Program-made: the position numbers and the translations under genes
In this document: piece by piece, positions 26,046 through 34,636 of the stretch
Position numbering within the stretch: the first letter of the stretch is position 1
Layout: every line of letters begins with the position of its first letter
Notes under the pieces: model-generated
The model's input: only the letters and a program-made list of their open reading frames with translations
The model's database searches: none
Told to the model about the DNA's origin: nothing
NCBI GenBank assembly: GCA_002386525.1
Contig: DGIS01000018.1
Coordinates: 3,887 to 67,886 of the forward strand
Direction: 5' to 3'
Origin: Sphingobacterium sp. UBA4616
GTDB taxonomy: Bacteria > Bacteroidota > Bacteroidia > Sphingobacteriales > Sphingobacteriaceae
Length of the DNA stretch: 64,000 bases

Positions 26046-27050
26046 TCATTGAGATGCTTTCCAGCTTTGAAATAATTTAAATTTTTCCGTTAAAACGGTA
26101 GAAATATCGCTATACAGCGTTTCATCAAATAAAATATCATTTAGAAACTGATCTGTGGCGCTAAAATTCTGCTCATAAATCTGTTCAAACACTTCAGCCT
26201 GATTTAAAATATCTAATATGATAGTGCGAATGTAAAGCGATACACGATTACCTTCAGGATCTTTTAGTATTCTATTTGTAGTAATATGATATAAAAAACT
26301 GGAGAGCTGATCAATAGCTACCAATTGATTTTTCCAAAGATGACTTTTGAGATCATGTTCAACAAAATCCAAAATAGTTTCTGCATCTCCTTTTAGTGGC
26401 AACTGATATACATCTTCAGTAAGTCGTAGAAACCGGCTGTCAAACAACCATTTGATAATCGAAGTGTGTGCTCGTCTTAAAAATGGAAAGTTCTCAAAAT
26501 TATTTTTTCGATCATAGAAAACTCGGCTTACAATTTCTGATTCTTGACGTATCGATATCCAGCTATTATAGGATAGCTGGTTTTTTGAACTTTTAGTATA
26601 GTTCAAAACAAGGATTTTTTCTTCCTCTATGGACAATTTATAGCTCCAGGTGTCATCATTAATATGCACTGGTGGACCCATTAACATTTCTGTTTCTTCC
26701 CGAGATGCGCTCGGTGGAGGGAGTACATCCCAAAATTCTTCAGGCTTGGGATCAGGATGTTTATCAGAATGTTCTCTATGAGTGAAAATGATGCTGGATA
26801 AGTAAGCTTTAAATTTATAATTGTCGTTACGAGGGCTAATTGGGGGTTGATAATGATCATTAATAATATCGTAAGCAAACCAAAATGATATATTCAATGA
26901 TTTACAAATAATACTTTTTGTCCCCTGATTGCTAGTGATTGTTTTTGGCAACTTTCCTAAACCATGATGTTCAAAAAACTGTACCAAAGAGCTATCTGTT
27001 GAGGCTAGCCCAACTAATTTGATTAACTCGCTCTGTTTAAATCCACTCAT
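26046..27050 (-). CDS. Hypothetical protein (334 aa)
   Basis: There is no signal peptide or membrane helix, so the protein is probably cytoplasmic. Residues about 110-170 (FWDVLPPPSASREETEMLMG, then DDTWSYKLSIEEEKILVLNY) vaguely recall the small beta-rich domain of Bacteroidota immunity-type proteins (x-x-EEVxxLLGxP...W...l.Y); the remainder is helical. The family was not recognised, and the immunity link is weak inference. It sits next to the transposase-like remnant, in an accessory region. Confidence 0.6.
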   Translation of the reverse strand: MSGFKQSELIKLVGLASTDSSLVQFFEHHGLGKLPKTITSNQGTKSIICKSLNISFWFAYDIINDHYQPPISPRNDNYKFKAYLSSIIFTHREHSDKHPDPKPEEFWDVLPPPSASREETEMLMGPPVHINDDTWSYKLSIEEEKILVLNYTKSSKNQLSYNSWISIRQESEIVSRVFYDRKNNFENFPFLRRAHTSIIKWLFDSRFLRLTEDVYQLPLKGDAETILDFVEHDLKSHLWKNQLVAIDQLSSFLYHITTNRILKDPEGNRVSLYIRTIILDILNQAEVFEQIYEQNFSATDQFLNDILFDETLYSDISTVLTEKFKLFQSWKASQ

Positions 27051-27377
27051 AAATATTTTTATATTTTTAAATCAATCCATTATTTAACATAAGACCTTAA
27101 TGATTTGCAGCGGATACACTCATCATATGGAGTGTGAAGACACGCAAGCTCTTTATCTGAGTAATACAATATTACAAAATGGCAAGTTTATCTGGGCTTG
27201 TTAATCTACAATTGGTAAGGTTGAATTTGTATTTGGTATATCCCAAGCGATTTTCTCGAGCATGCTAATAATATTGAGAATTTTGAAGGTTATACGTAAG
27301 CTGTTAAAACCATTTCCGAAACGGCGTGGCTTTAATGAATTCAAGCTTCTGTAATTTATATTGCACATAGGGATTAA
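27051..27377. other. Intergenic region with a small palindrome and a repeat hairpin
   Basis: No convincing gene is seen. The stretch contains GTAAT-ACAAT-ATTAC (27161-27175), a possible operator or chance palindrome, and copy B of the CCATTTCC hairpin repeat (27310-27333), 78 bp before the TlpA-like start at 27411. Confidence 0.5.
27310..27333 (+). repeat. Hairpin repeat, copy B
   Basis: CCATTTCCGAAACGGCGTGG followed by CTTT matches copy A (20568-20592, 26 of 28 bases including the following TTTAATG). Unlike A and C it lies upstream, not downstream, of a gene. It may be a leftover terminator or an attenuator-like structure. Confidence 0.7.
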
Positions 27378-27410
27378 ATGATTAACTTTAGGAAAACCAA
27401 CAGCCTAGAT

Positions 27411-29006
27411 ATGAAACTTACATTACTTTCTTTTTTTTATTTGTTCTTTTTATCTTTTGCTACGGCACAATTATCTACTGAAAAAACGCCGAAGGCCGAT
27501 CCAAATGACTGGATAAAGCAGCAGTTGGCTAAAGCTAAAGTGAAAAAAAGTCTTGCTTCGTATAAAAAGAATTTCTTTCACTTTGATACTGTACATATCA
27601 TCGGATTTATTGAAGATTATAGTCCTGCTTTAGAATTTACAAGTGGTATTATTTATAGCAGTAATGAGCTGACGCGGGAAGATTATCCTACCACTGTAAA
27701 GATTCATCCAGACGGCCGTTTTGAAGCGAGTTACTTAGCGACCAATCCAAAGCTCGCTTATATTCGATTTAAAGATAACCTATTTGATTATTATATCGAA
27801 CCAGGGCAAACACTAGCCTTACGATTTAAAATGACTGCAGATCAAAATGTAGAACTAATAGGTTATGAAGGTCCGCTTGCTGTTGATAATCAGCAGTTCA
27901 AAGATTTCAACTGGGGGAAGAATCCGCGCGCCTTTTATCAAGGTCTGGAAAAAATGTTGAAAGAGAATACTATTTCAGCAAACAAAAAGCAGGTTGTTGC
28001 GGAATGGGATTCGGTGCAAAATAATGTAAACAAGCGTTTGGCACAATCCAACCTCTCCGTCAAGTTAAAAAACCTGATCCGAACGGACGTTGCACTCTAT
28101 TATGCCGTTCAATTAATGGATATGGAAATGTATCGAAATAATTATTTAAGAAGCAATCCGACAAATACCTTCTTACAAGAGCCACTCCCTCATGATTATT
28201 TTGATTTTATAGCGCGCTTAGACCTTAATGATCCGGCTATTTTGACACAAAATGAATTTTCAACCTTTATCAACCGATTCGAGTATTCGACACTATTTAA
28301 TCGTGATGCCTTAAATGGTAAACGTCAAAAGGACTCTTATTTTGTATTGGATTCGGCAAATCGAAAAGCTAACCCTACTATAGCCAATACGTTGGTCTCA
28401 GAAGTTGCAAAACTACGTACATTACAATCTGCACTAAATGGTGCTGCCGATGCAGCCGCGATAGCAAAAACTACTGATCAGTTGCGGGCCATATTGACGA
28501 ACGAGGATCTAAAAGGTGAAGCGCTCAGTCTGGCAGATCGTGTATGGAAGTCCAGAAACGGCTATGTACTACCCCAAACCGATGCTGCCGCCGTTTTTAA
28601 AAAAATGACAGATAAGTATCGTGGTAAAGTCGTTGTCGTGGACTTTTGGGCACAGTGGTGTGGCCCCTGCCGATCGGGTATTGAATCAACGCAAGGGAAA
28701 CGTCTGAAACTCAAAGATCATCCGAATGTGGTGTTTGTTTTTATAACAGATAGTGAAGGGACGCCAGATATGGAGTTTTATAAAGACTATATTGTTAAAA
28801 ATAGCATGTTTGAATCTTATCGGGTTTCTGCAGATGAATATAGGGCCTTACGCGAATTATTTAAATTTAACGGAATTCCGCGCTACGTACTCATGGATCC
28901 GGATGGCAGAATTAGAAATGATGATTTCCAAATGCATAACCTGACAACTGAGCTCCCAAAAAACTATCCGCAGCTGTTTACATATCAATTCATGGAAGGG
29001 ATTTGA
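27411..29006 (+). CDS. TlpA-like thioredoxin-fold protein with long N-terminal domain
   Basis: The frame is open from 27378, but the start at 27411 gives a good signal peptide (MKLTLLSFFYLFFLSFATAQ). About 380 periplasmic residues without recognised motif precede a C-terminal thioredoxin domain: VVVVDFWAQWCGPCRSGIES (Cys near 417/420 of the 531-aa protein) and FNGIPRYVLMDPDG as the cis-Pro segment. It has the same plan as the protein at 23044-24534 and is probably a distant paralogue. The gene is bracketed by two hairpin repeats (27310 and 29027). Confidence 0.86.
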   Translation: MKLTLLSFFYLFFLSFATAQLSTEKTPKADPNDWIKQQLAKAKVKKSLASYKKNFFHFDTVHIIGFIEDYSPALEFTSGIIYSSNELTREDYPTTVKIHPDGRFEASYLATNPKLAYIRFKDNLFDYYIEPGQTLALRFKMTADQNVELIGYEGPLAVDNQQFKDFNWGKNPRAFYQGLEKMLKENTISANKKQVVAEWDSVQNNVNKRLAQSNLSVKLKNLIRTDVALYYAVQLMDMEMYRNNYLRSNPTNTFLQEPLPHDYFDFIARLDLNDPAILTQNEFSTFINRFEYSTLFNRDALNGKRQKDSYFVLDSANRKANPTIANTLVSEVAKLRTLQSALNGAADAAAIAKTTDQLRAILTNEDLKGEALSLADRVWKSRNGYVLPQTDAAAVFKKMTDKYRGKVVVVDFWAQWCGPCRSGIESTQGKRLKLKDHPNVVFVFITDSEGTPDMEFYKDYIVKNSMFESYRVSADEYRALRELFKFNGIPRYVLMDPDGRIRNDDFQMHNLTTELPKNYPQLFTYQFMEGI

Positions 29007-29026
29007 TTTCCTGTTTTTTATTATGG

Positions 29027-29051
29027 GCCATTTCCCAAAGGGATTGGCTTT
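29027..29051 (+). terminator. Hairpin terminator, copy C of the repeat family
   Basis: GCCATTTCCC-AAA-GGGATTGGC followed by TTT lies 20 bp after the TlpA-like stop. It matches copy A at 23 of 25 positions. A terminator role fits its position. Confidence 0.72.
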
Positions 29052-29182
29052 GCCTATATCATGACTTGCTCAGAAGAAACAGGGATGATTGAATCAAGGG
29101 TTGAACGTAAAAACGACGAAGAGCCCAGTTGTACTTAAAAATAGACTGGGCTCTATTCGTTTAAATCGATTCTTTTCGCGCT

Positions 29183-30865
29183 TTAATAACCTGGGTTTTG
29201 TGTCAAACTATTGTTGCCGGCAATGGCTTGATTGGGTACTGGAAAGCGATTCAGATGGGCCGAAGTACTTGGATTATGATCCCACCATTTTTCTGTGGTG
29301 AATGCTTTCCATCGGATCAAATCAGTTCGCCGGCGTCCTTCGCCTAAAAATTCAATACTCCATTCATCCAGAATACGGTACTTGTCTATATTGGCTACAG
29401 TTACGGGATTAGGATCCTGCTCTTGCGCAAAATTCCGTTTTCGGACGGTATTGAATAGTGCTGCAGATTTTTCCTTATTTCCTAACCTGAATTCACATTC
29501 GGCAAGCATATAGTATATTTCAGACAGTCTGATAATCGGCATATCTGCACCCCAACGCAAGGTATTGTTGGCAAGATTTGGGATGGGGACCTTGACCAGG
29601 CGTATACCGGTGTTTTCCTCGCCTTCGGACATCTTTGAGGGCAGCTGGTCAATAGAGCTGTATTTTTTTCCAGGCCCAACTTCTGAAAAGCGGCCCACTT
29701 GGTCGACAAAGTCCAGGGGTTTATCTTTGTATTCTTCACCGCCAACAATCGCCTCGCCGCTGGGTGTCTTATGAGGGCCTACGATAAACATACCTTCGTA
29801 TTGGTCGGTGCCGTGGTAGACATAGGGTGCTTTTCGAAGATCGCCTTGGTCGAAAGTCTCAAAAGGTGAACCTAGCTTAAAGTCTGCTGCGTAAAGGGAG
29901 CCATCGGGTTTCTTGGATGGGGTTAGGTGGGCACCATTGTTGCCGCCCATATCTTGTGCAAAGAACTGCCGGGTGTTATAATGGTAGAAATCTGCATAAA
30001 ACCAATTGTACTCCAGCATCTTGAATTCGGATGGCATAGACCAAATCATTTCGGGCGATTCATGGTTTTTAAATCCATGTATGCCGTTCCATTTGGTATC
30101 CAAGCTGTAGTCGCCATAAACTTTATTGACAATGTCCTGAGCCAACTTTTGGCTCTCTGCGTACATGGACTTCCCGATATAGGCCTCTGCATTGAAGTAG
30201 AGCTGTGCAAGCATGGCTGCAGCTGCAGCTTTTCGGATTGCCCCTTCTTCTCTTTCGCCGGCCTTCTTTGCCGGTAGATTCTCTATCGCTGCTTTGAGCA
30301 GCTTCTCGATATGCGCAAAGAGCTCCTGATCGCTATTGCGCGGCAGGGATTCTTGGTCTAGGGATTCGAAAATAGGCATACCACCAAAATAATCTAACCC
30401 GCGCAGATAGAAATAGGCGATCAAGGCATCGAGTTGGGCCAGGTCTGCTGATTTGCGTTCCTCCGTAAGTGTAAATTTGCTGTAGTCCAGTTTGCTCAGG
30501 TCGCTCTTCGCATCAAGCGCCAGGGCAACACCCATCAGCGTGCCACGCCAGCTGCCCCAGACCCAGTTGTCGTCCGCTGTCCAACGGTGGTAATGGTAGC
30601 GCTCATTCTCGCCCCCATTGTACCAGTGCCGCCCTTTGGTGGTGATGGCAAAATTGTCGGCGGTGTATTCCTGCAAGCGCCAGCGGTCTTCGCCCATATA
30701 CCACTTGGCATGAGTAAATGGTCTAAATAAGGCGGCCTTGATGTCTTTTTCACTTTTGAAGAAGGTGTCCGGTGTGACCGAACTATAGAATTCTTGATCC
30801 AATTTGGTGCATCCGGATAGCAGTAAGGCTACGGATAAGGTGGCTATGGAAATATATTTTTTCAT
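29183..30865 (-). CDS. SusD/RagB-family outer-membrane lipoprotein
   Basis: The protein (560 aa) is a lipoprotein (LLLSGCTKLDQEFY) with SusD features: an N-terminal SusD-like domain, RLSEIYYMLAECEFRLG near 435-450 and the C-terminal block EWSIEFLGEGRRRTDLIRW, ending NSLTQNPGY. It caps the SusC-like transporter encoded 16 bp upstream. It is clearly related to the SusD at 62291-63937 (shared RPYTHA/RPFTHA, TKGRH, HYH-W and W-WDH-P blocks). The ligand is unknown; no glycoside hydrolase is nearby. Confidence 0.93.
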   Translation of the reverse strand: MKKYISIATLSVALLLSGCTKLDQEFYSSVTPDTFFKSEKDIKAALFRPFTHAKWYMGEDRWRLQEYTADNFAITTKGRHWYNGGENERYHYHRWTADDNWVWGSWRGTLMGVALALDAKSDLSKLDYSKFTLTEERKSADLAQLDALIAYFYLRGLDYFGGMPIFESLDQESLPRNSDQELFAHIEKLLKAAIENLPAKKAGEREEGAIRKAAAAAMLAQLYFNAEAYIGKSMYAESQKLAQDIVNKVYGDYSLDTKWNGIHGFKNHESPEMIWSMPSEFKMLEYNWFYADFYHYNTRQFFAQDMGGNNGAHLTPSKKPDGSLYAADFKLGSPFETFDQGDLRKAPYVYHGTDQYEGMFIVGPHKTPSGEAIVGGEEYKDKPLDFVDQVGRFSEVGPGKKYSSIDQLPSKMSEGEENTGIRLVKVPIPNLANNTLRWGADMPIIRLSEIYYMLAECEFRLGNKEKSAALFNTVRKRNFAQEQDPNPVTVANIDKYRILDEWSIEFLGEGRRRTDLIRWKAFTTEKWWDHNPSTSAHLNRFPVPNQAIAGNNSLTQNPGY

Positions 30866-30881
30866 GTTTGTCCTGCGTGCT

Positions 30882-33860
30882 TTAAAAATTTACTTGTAAA
30901 CCCATCATAAAAGTCCGTGTCTTGGGATAGACATTGCGCTCTTCGAAACCCGGTTCAAGACCATTGATATTGACTTCCGGATCTAGCCCCGTGTAGTTTG
31001 TAAACACAAAGAGGTCGCGTGCAGTGGCATATACCCGCATGGATTTTAAGGGCTTGATCCAATTTTGGTTAAAGCGGTAACCGATATTGAGTGCGTCAAC
31101 CTTGAGAAAGGTACCTTTCTCTAACCAGTAGTCACTCAGCTCTTTTTCTCCTTTGATATTTTTATGTTTGTCGTAGGCTTCTTCCAGAACATTCTGTCCT
31201 TTTACATTGGGTAAGCTGTAGTACATGTTGATCATATTGAACACATCGTGCCCGATCCAGCTGCGCATATAGATACTTGCATCCCAGTTTTTATAGCTGA
31301 ACTGGTTGTTCCAAGAAAGCTGTAGTGTTGGAATCGCATTGCCGACAAATGACTTATCGCCTACCGTTTTATTCCGGTCGCGCACGTCAAATGCATTACC
31401 ATCTTTATCGTATAGTTTCCAATAGCCGTCGTCGGTAAATCCTGCAAATTTCCAGAGGAAGAAGCGACCAATGTCCTCGCCGGGATATAACCGCACCGCC
31501 GATCCTGGTGAGCCGGGAGCCGGGAAGTCCTTCCGGTCTGTAAAGGTTTGGCTACCCCATAAGGTGTTGAGCCTGCTTTTATTATGCGAACCCACTAGGC
31601 TTGTTGTATAACTGAAATTTTCGTTGTCTACGGCTTTGAAGTTCAGTTCAAATTCGTATCCCGTATTTTGCATGCTGCCCACATTCATGGTTGTTCGATC
31701 GTGGATTGCTGGGGGCTGGGATACGCTGATGTCGAAAATCAGATCATCGATCTTACGTTTGTAGATATCAAAACGGCCACTTAAGCGATTGTTCAGTACG
31801 GAAAAGTCCAAGCCAAGGTTGTATTCTTTTTTGACCTCCCATTTGATATCTGGATTTTGGTTGTGCATCACACCGTATGTCCTAAACCATTTACCATCCT
31901 GTAGAAACCAGGTGTCGGCACTATACATCCGTGTTGCCACTTTTGCATCAAAGCCTTCATTGCCCGTTTCGCCATAGCCTGCGCGGAGTTTTAGGTCGTT
32001 GATAAAATTAACATCTTTGAGGAAGGACTCCTGTGAAATACGCCAGCCTGCGGAAAGTCCAGGGAAGAAGCCCCATCTGTTTTTAGGGGCAAATTTGCTG
32101 GATCCTTCGTACCGCGCCGTTGCGGTTAGGATATAGCGATCCAGATAGGAGTAGTTGACGCGGCCAAAGAAAGCGGCAAGTTTGACCCATGGGTTTTTCC
32201 AGGATCCAAGACCTGCCCGACCGTCTGGTAGATAGGTTCCTGTACCCATGTCGTTATCGGCAATACCATCCACGGGGAAATTTGAGTTTTCGGCAGAAAA
32301 TCCTTGCCCATTAAAATCTTGATAGCTGTAGCCTGCTACTGCATTTAAAGAATGTTCGGCCCATCGGTTGGTGTAATTGGCAGTCCACTCGAAGATGCGG
32401 TCATTGAATCGGCTGTAATATTGCTTGGCAAATCCATCCACATTATTTTCCCGCGAAATGCGATGTTGCGCTGATCGATAATAGTTGCCATGTTCGCTGT
32501 TGTTTTTTACACCGATGGTCGCACTGGTGGTCAGGTGTTCTGTGAGGTTTAATTTTAAGGTCGCATTGGCCAACAGGTATTTGAACTGCTTTTCATCGCT
32601 GCGCAGGCGCGCCTCAGCGACAGGATTCCAGGTGTCATATCCACCTTCCAATACATTGTATCCGCTCACATCGTTGGCATCATAAGGCGTTTGGGTAGGA
32701 TTGAGCACCAAGGCCATATTAAAAATGTCATTGTTGTTGAAGATATCGCGATTGGAACCGAAAGCTTGTACCTGATTGTAACTTACATTGGTGCTCAACT
32801 CGGCGAAGCCGTCGAAAAATTTAAATGCGCTGTTGATCCGCCCACCAATTTCTTCCCGTTTGGACGTGATCGCCATGCCTTTGGCGTCGCGTTTGGTAAA
32901 GGTGGTATAAACATTGGCATTTTCGGAACCACCACTGATGTTGGCGACCTGGCGATGGCTGAATGGATTGTTATTGGTAACCTCATCATACCAGTCTGTA
33001 CGGTGTCCGAGGTCTTCACCGAGACCATATTCGACAAATTTCTCTGCCGATAATACCTGTGGACGTTTGCGAATAGTTTCGACAAAGTATTCGGACGTAA
33101 AATTCACTTGCGCCTTGCCGACCTGAGGTCTTTTGGTGGTGATCAGGATGACACCACCGGAAGCCCGGGTGCCGTAGATCGCTGCCGCGGAGGCATCCCG
33201 AAGTACGTTGATGGTTTCAATATCTTCTTTCGCAACGGAGTTGATGTCGCCCCCGGGAACACCGTCAATAACCACCAAGGGACCTTGTGAGGCATTGACC
33301 GAATTGACACCACGCAATTGCAAAGAGATACCTGCATTGGGATCCGTGCCGTTGTTGGAAAGTACACTGAGACCGGGTACTTTTCCCTGAATCGCCAAGA
33401 GCGGTGATACAGCCCCCGCGACCATGTCTTTCTGCTTGATGCTCGATACGGCACTGGTCAATTCTTTTTTGTCGAGTGTACCGTAACCCACCACGACAGC
33501 CTCCTCAAGCTGCTGGGTGTCTGACAGCAGTTGCACATTTACACTGGAAGAGCCATTATAGGCAATTTCCCTGGAGGTAAAGCCAATCATTCGGATGATA
33601 AGGACGGCATTTTTCTCTACATTGGTGAGTGTAAATCCACCATTGGCGTCGGTGGAGGTGCTGATGGTGCTACCCTTGATGGAGACAGTGGCACCAACAA
33701 TGGGGTTGCCCTGCTCGTCCTTGACACTACCCTTGATTTTAGTTTGGGCTTCCTGAACATAGGGGGCATGAGGCAATGCGTAAGCGGCTCCAGCAGATAA
33801 ACTGCTGCTGAATAGCAATAATTTAGTAGCCACTTTAAAACTGTTCATTTTAAAATTCAT
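30882..33860 (-). CDS. SusC/RagA-family TonB-dependent transporter
   Basis: The protein (992 aa) has a signal region, a carboxypeptidase-regulatory-like domain (KIKGSVKDEQGNPIVGATVS, residues about 41-125) and a TonB-box-like segment (LEEAVVVGYGT). The plug follows (GVNSVNASQGPLVVIDGVPGG, IYGTRASGGVILITTK), then a beta-barrel ending in Phe (MGLQVNF). There is no STN domain, so no direct sigma/anti-sigma coupling is expected. It forms an operon with the SusD gene 16 bp downstream. It is most similar within the window to the SusC at 59235-62285. Confidence 0.95.
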   Translation of the reverse strand: MNFKMNSFKVATKLLLFSSSLSAGAAYALPHAPYVQEAQTKIKGSVKDEQGNPIVGATVSIKGSTISTSTDANGGFTLTNVEKNAVLIIRMIGFTSREIAYNGSSSVNVQLLSDTQQLEEAVVVGYGTLDKKELTSAVSSIKQKDMVAGAVSPLLAIQGKVPGLSVLSNNGTDPNAGISLQLRGVNSVNASQGPLVVIDGVPGGDINSVAKEDIETINVLRDASAAAIYGTRASGGVILITTKRPQVGKAQVNFTSEYFVETIRKRPQVLSAEKFVEYGLGEDLGHRTDWYDEVTNNNPFSHRQVANISGGSENANVYTTFTKRDAKGMAITSKREEIGGRINSAFKFFDGFAELSTNVSYNQVQAFGSNRDIFNNNDIFNMALVLNPTQTPYDANDVSGYNVLEGGYDTWNPVAEARLRSDEKQFKYLLANATLKLNLTEHLTTSATIGVKNNSEHGNYYRSAQHRISRENNVDGFAKQYYSRFNDRIFEWTANYTNRWAEHSLNAVAGYSYQDFNGQGFSAENSNFPVDGIADNDMGTGTYLPDGRAGLGSWKNPWVKLAAFFGRVNYSYLDRYILTATARYEGSSKFAPKNRWGFFPGLSAGWRISQESFLKDVNFINDLKLRAGYGETGNEGFDAKVATRMYSADTWFLQDGKWFRTYGVMHNQNPDIKWEVKKEYNLGLDFSVLNNRLSGRFDIYKRKIDDLIFDISVSQPPAIHDRTTMNVGSMQNTGYEFELNFKAVDNENFSYTTSLVGSHNKSRLNTLWGSQTFTDRKDFPAPGSPGSAVRLYPGEDIGRFFLWKFAGFTDDGYWKLYDKDGNAFDVRDRNKTVGDKSFVGNAIPTLQLSWNNQFSYKNWDASIYMRSWIGHDVFNMINMYYSLPNVKGQNVLEEAYDKHKNIKGEKELSDYWLEKGTFLKVDALNIGYRFNQNWIKPLKSMRVYATARDLFVFTNYTGLDPEVNINGLEPGFEERNVYPKTRTFMMGLQVNF

Positions 33861-34255
33861 GTGCTAATGTTTATTAATAAGTGTATTGGTTGTTTACGCT
33901 GAAAGGGGTAGTCGCAATCTTTGTAGCATGGTCAAGATGCTTTTCGGACTCCAGATAACATAGTTATGTTTAAATTCAAGATACTGCATATAATTGGTGT
34001 GATTTGAACCCTAAATGTACAGCATAGAAAGGAGAGGTATTGCCTGTTGAGACAATATGAGGATATTTTGAGAAGATTTGATGCGATGAAGGCAATGATA
34101 ATGCCTAAGATCGATAATTGCTAATATCGGTATGACCCTAAATTGTATTGTTTTTTAAGATGATTCGTGGTTTGACGGACAGCGTTGAGGTCTACAATGG
34201 GGTTAGCCTTGAAATCTCATGTTTTTAAGGTTAATAGCGTATATTTGTTTTTTAC
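33861..34255. other. Intergenic region upstream of the SusC gene
   Basis: No gene is supported. The region should hold the SusCD promoter (minus strand) and the 3' end of the PAS/response-regulator unit. A weak hairpin AGGCA...TGCCT near 34090 is the only structure noticed. No clear operator was found. Confidence 0.4.
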
Positions 34256-34636
34256 TTATGCCGGCTCCTCTCCAAAGGGTATCGATCTTAAAACATCCTT
34301 TGTTAAGGGTTTTGGAAGATAAGAGCGCACCATGCTGTTGTCTTCCGCTCGGCTTCGGTCTCTTAAATCTACCGAAGAAGTTAGCATATGTATATTTAGG
34401 TTTTCCTTGTTGGGGTAATCTTGCATCGATTCCAGAAATTCCCAGCCATCCATAATGGGCATATTGATATCCAAAAACACGAGATAAGAGTTTTGCTGAT
34501 TTTTTTGGATATAATCGACCGCCTTCTGTCCATTTTCTAAAATAATAACAGTCGCATCGGGATAAACACTCGAAATGATTTTGTCATGGATAAAATTGAT
34601 GACAGCGTCGTCATCTATCAGTAGTATCTGTTCCAT
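34256..34636 (-). CDS. Single-domain response regulator (CheY-like)
   Basis: The start at 34636 (MEQILLIDDDAVINF) gives a compact 126-aa receiver domain; the frame is open to 34678. Acidic pair DDD at residues 8-10, phospho-acceptor Asp in YLVFLDINMPIMDGWEF near residue 52, Thr/Ser in MLTSSVD and Lys in YLPKPLT complete the active site. There is no output domain. The start lies 26 bp inside the PAS protein gene, so the two are translationally coupled and probably form a signalling pair. Confidence 0.88.
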   Translation of the reverse strand: MEQILLIDDDAVINFIHDKIISSVYPDATVIILENGQKAVDYIQKNQQNSYLVFLDINMPIMDGWEFLESMQDYPNKENLNIHMLTSSVDLRDRSRAEDNSMVRSYLPKPLTKDVLRSIPFGEEPA

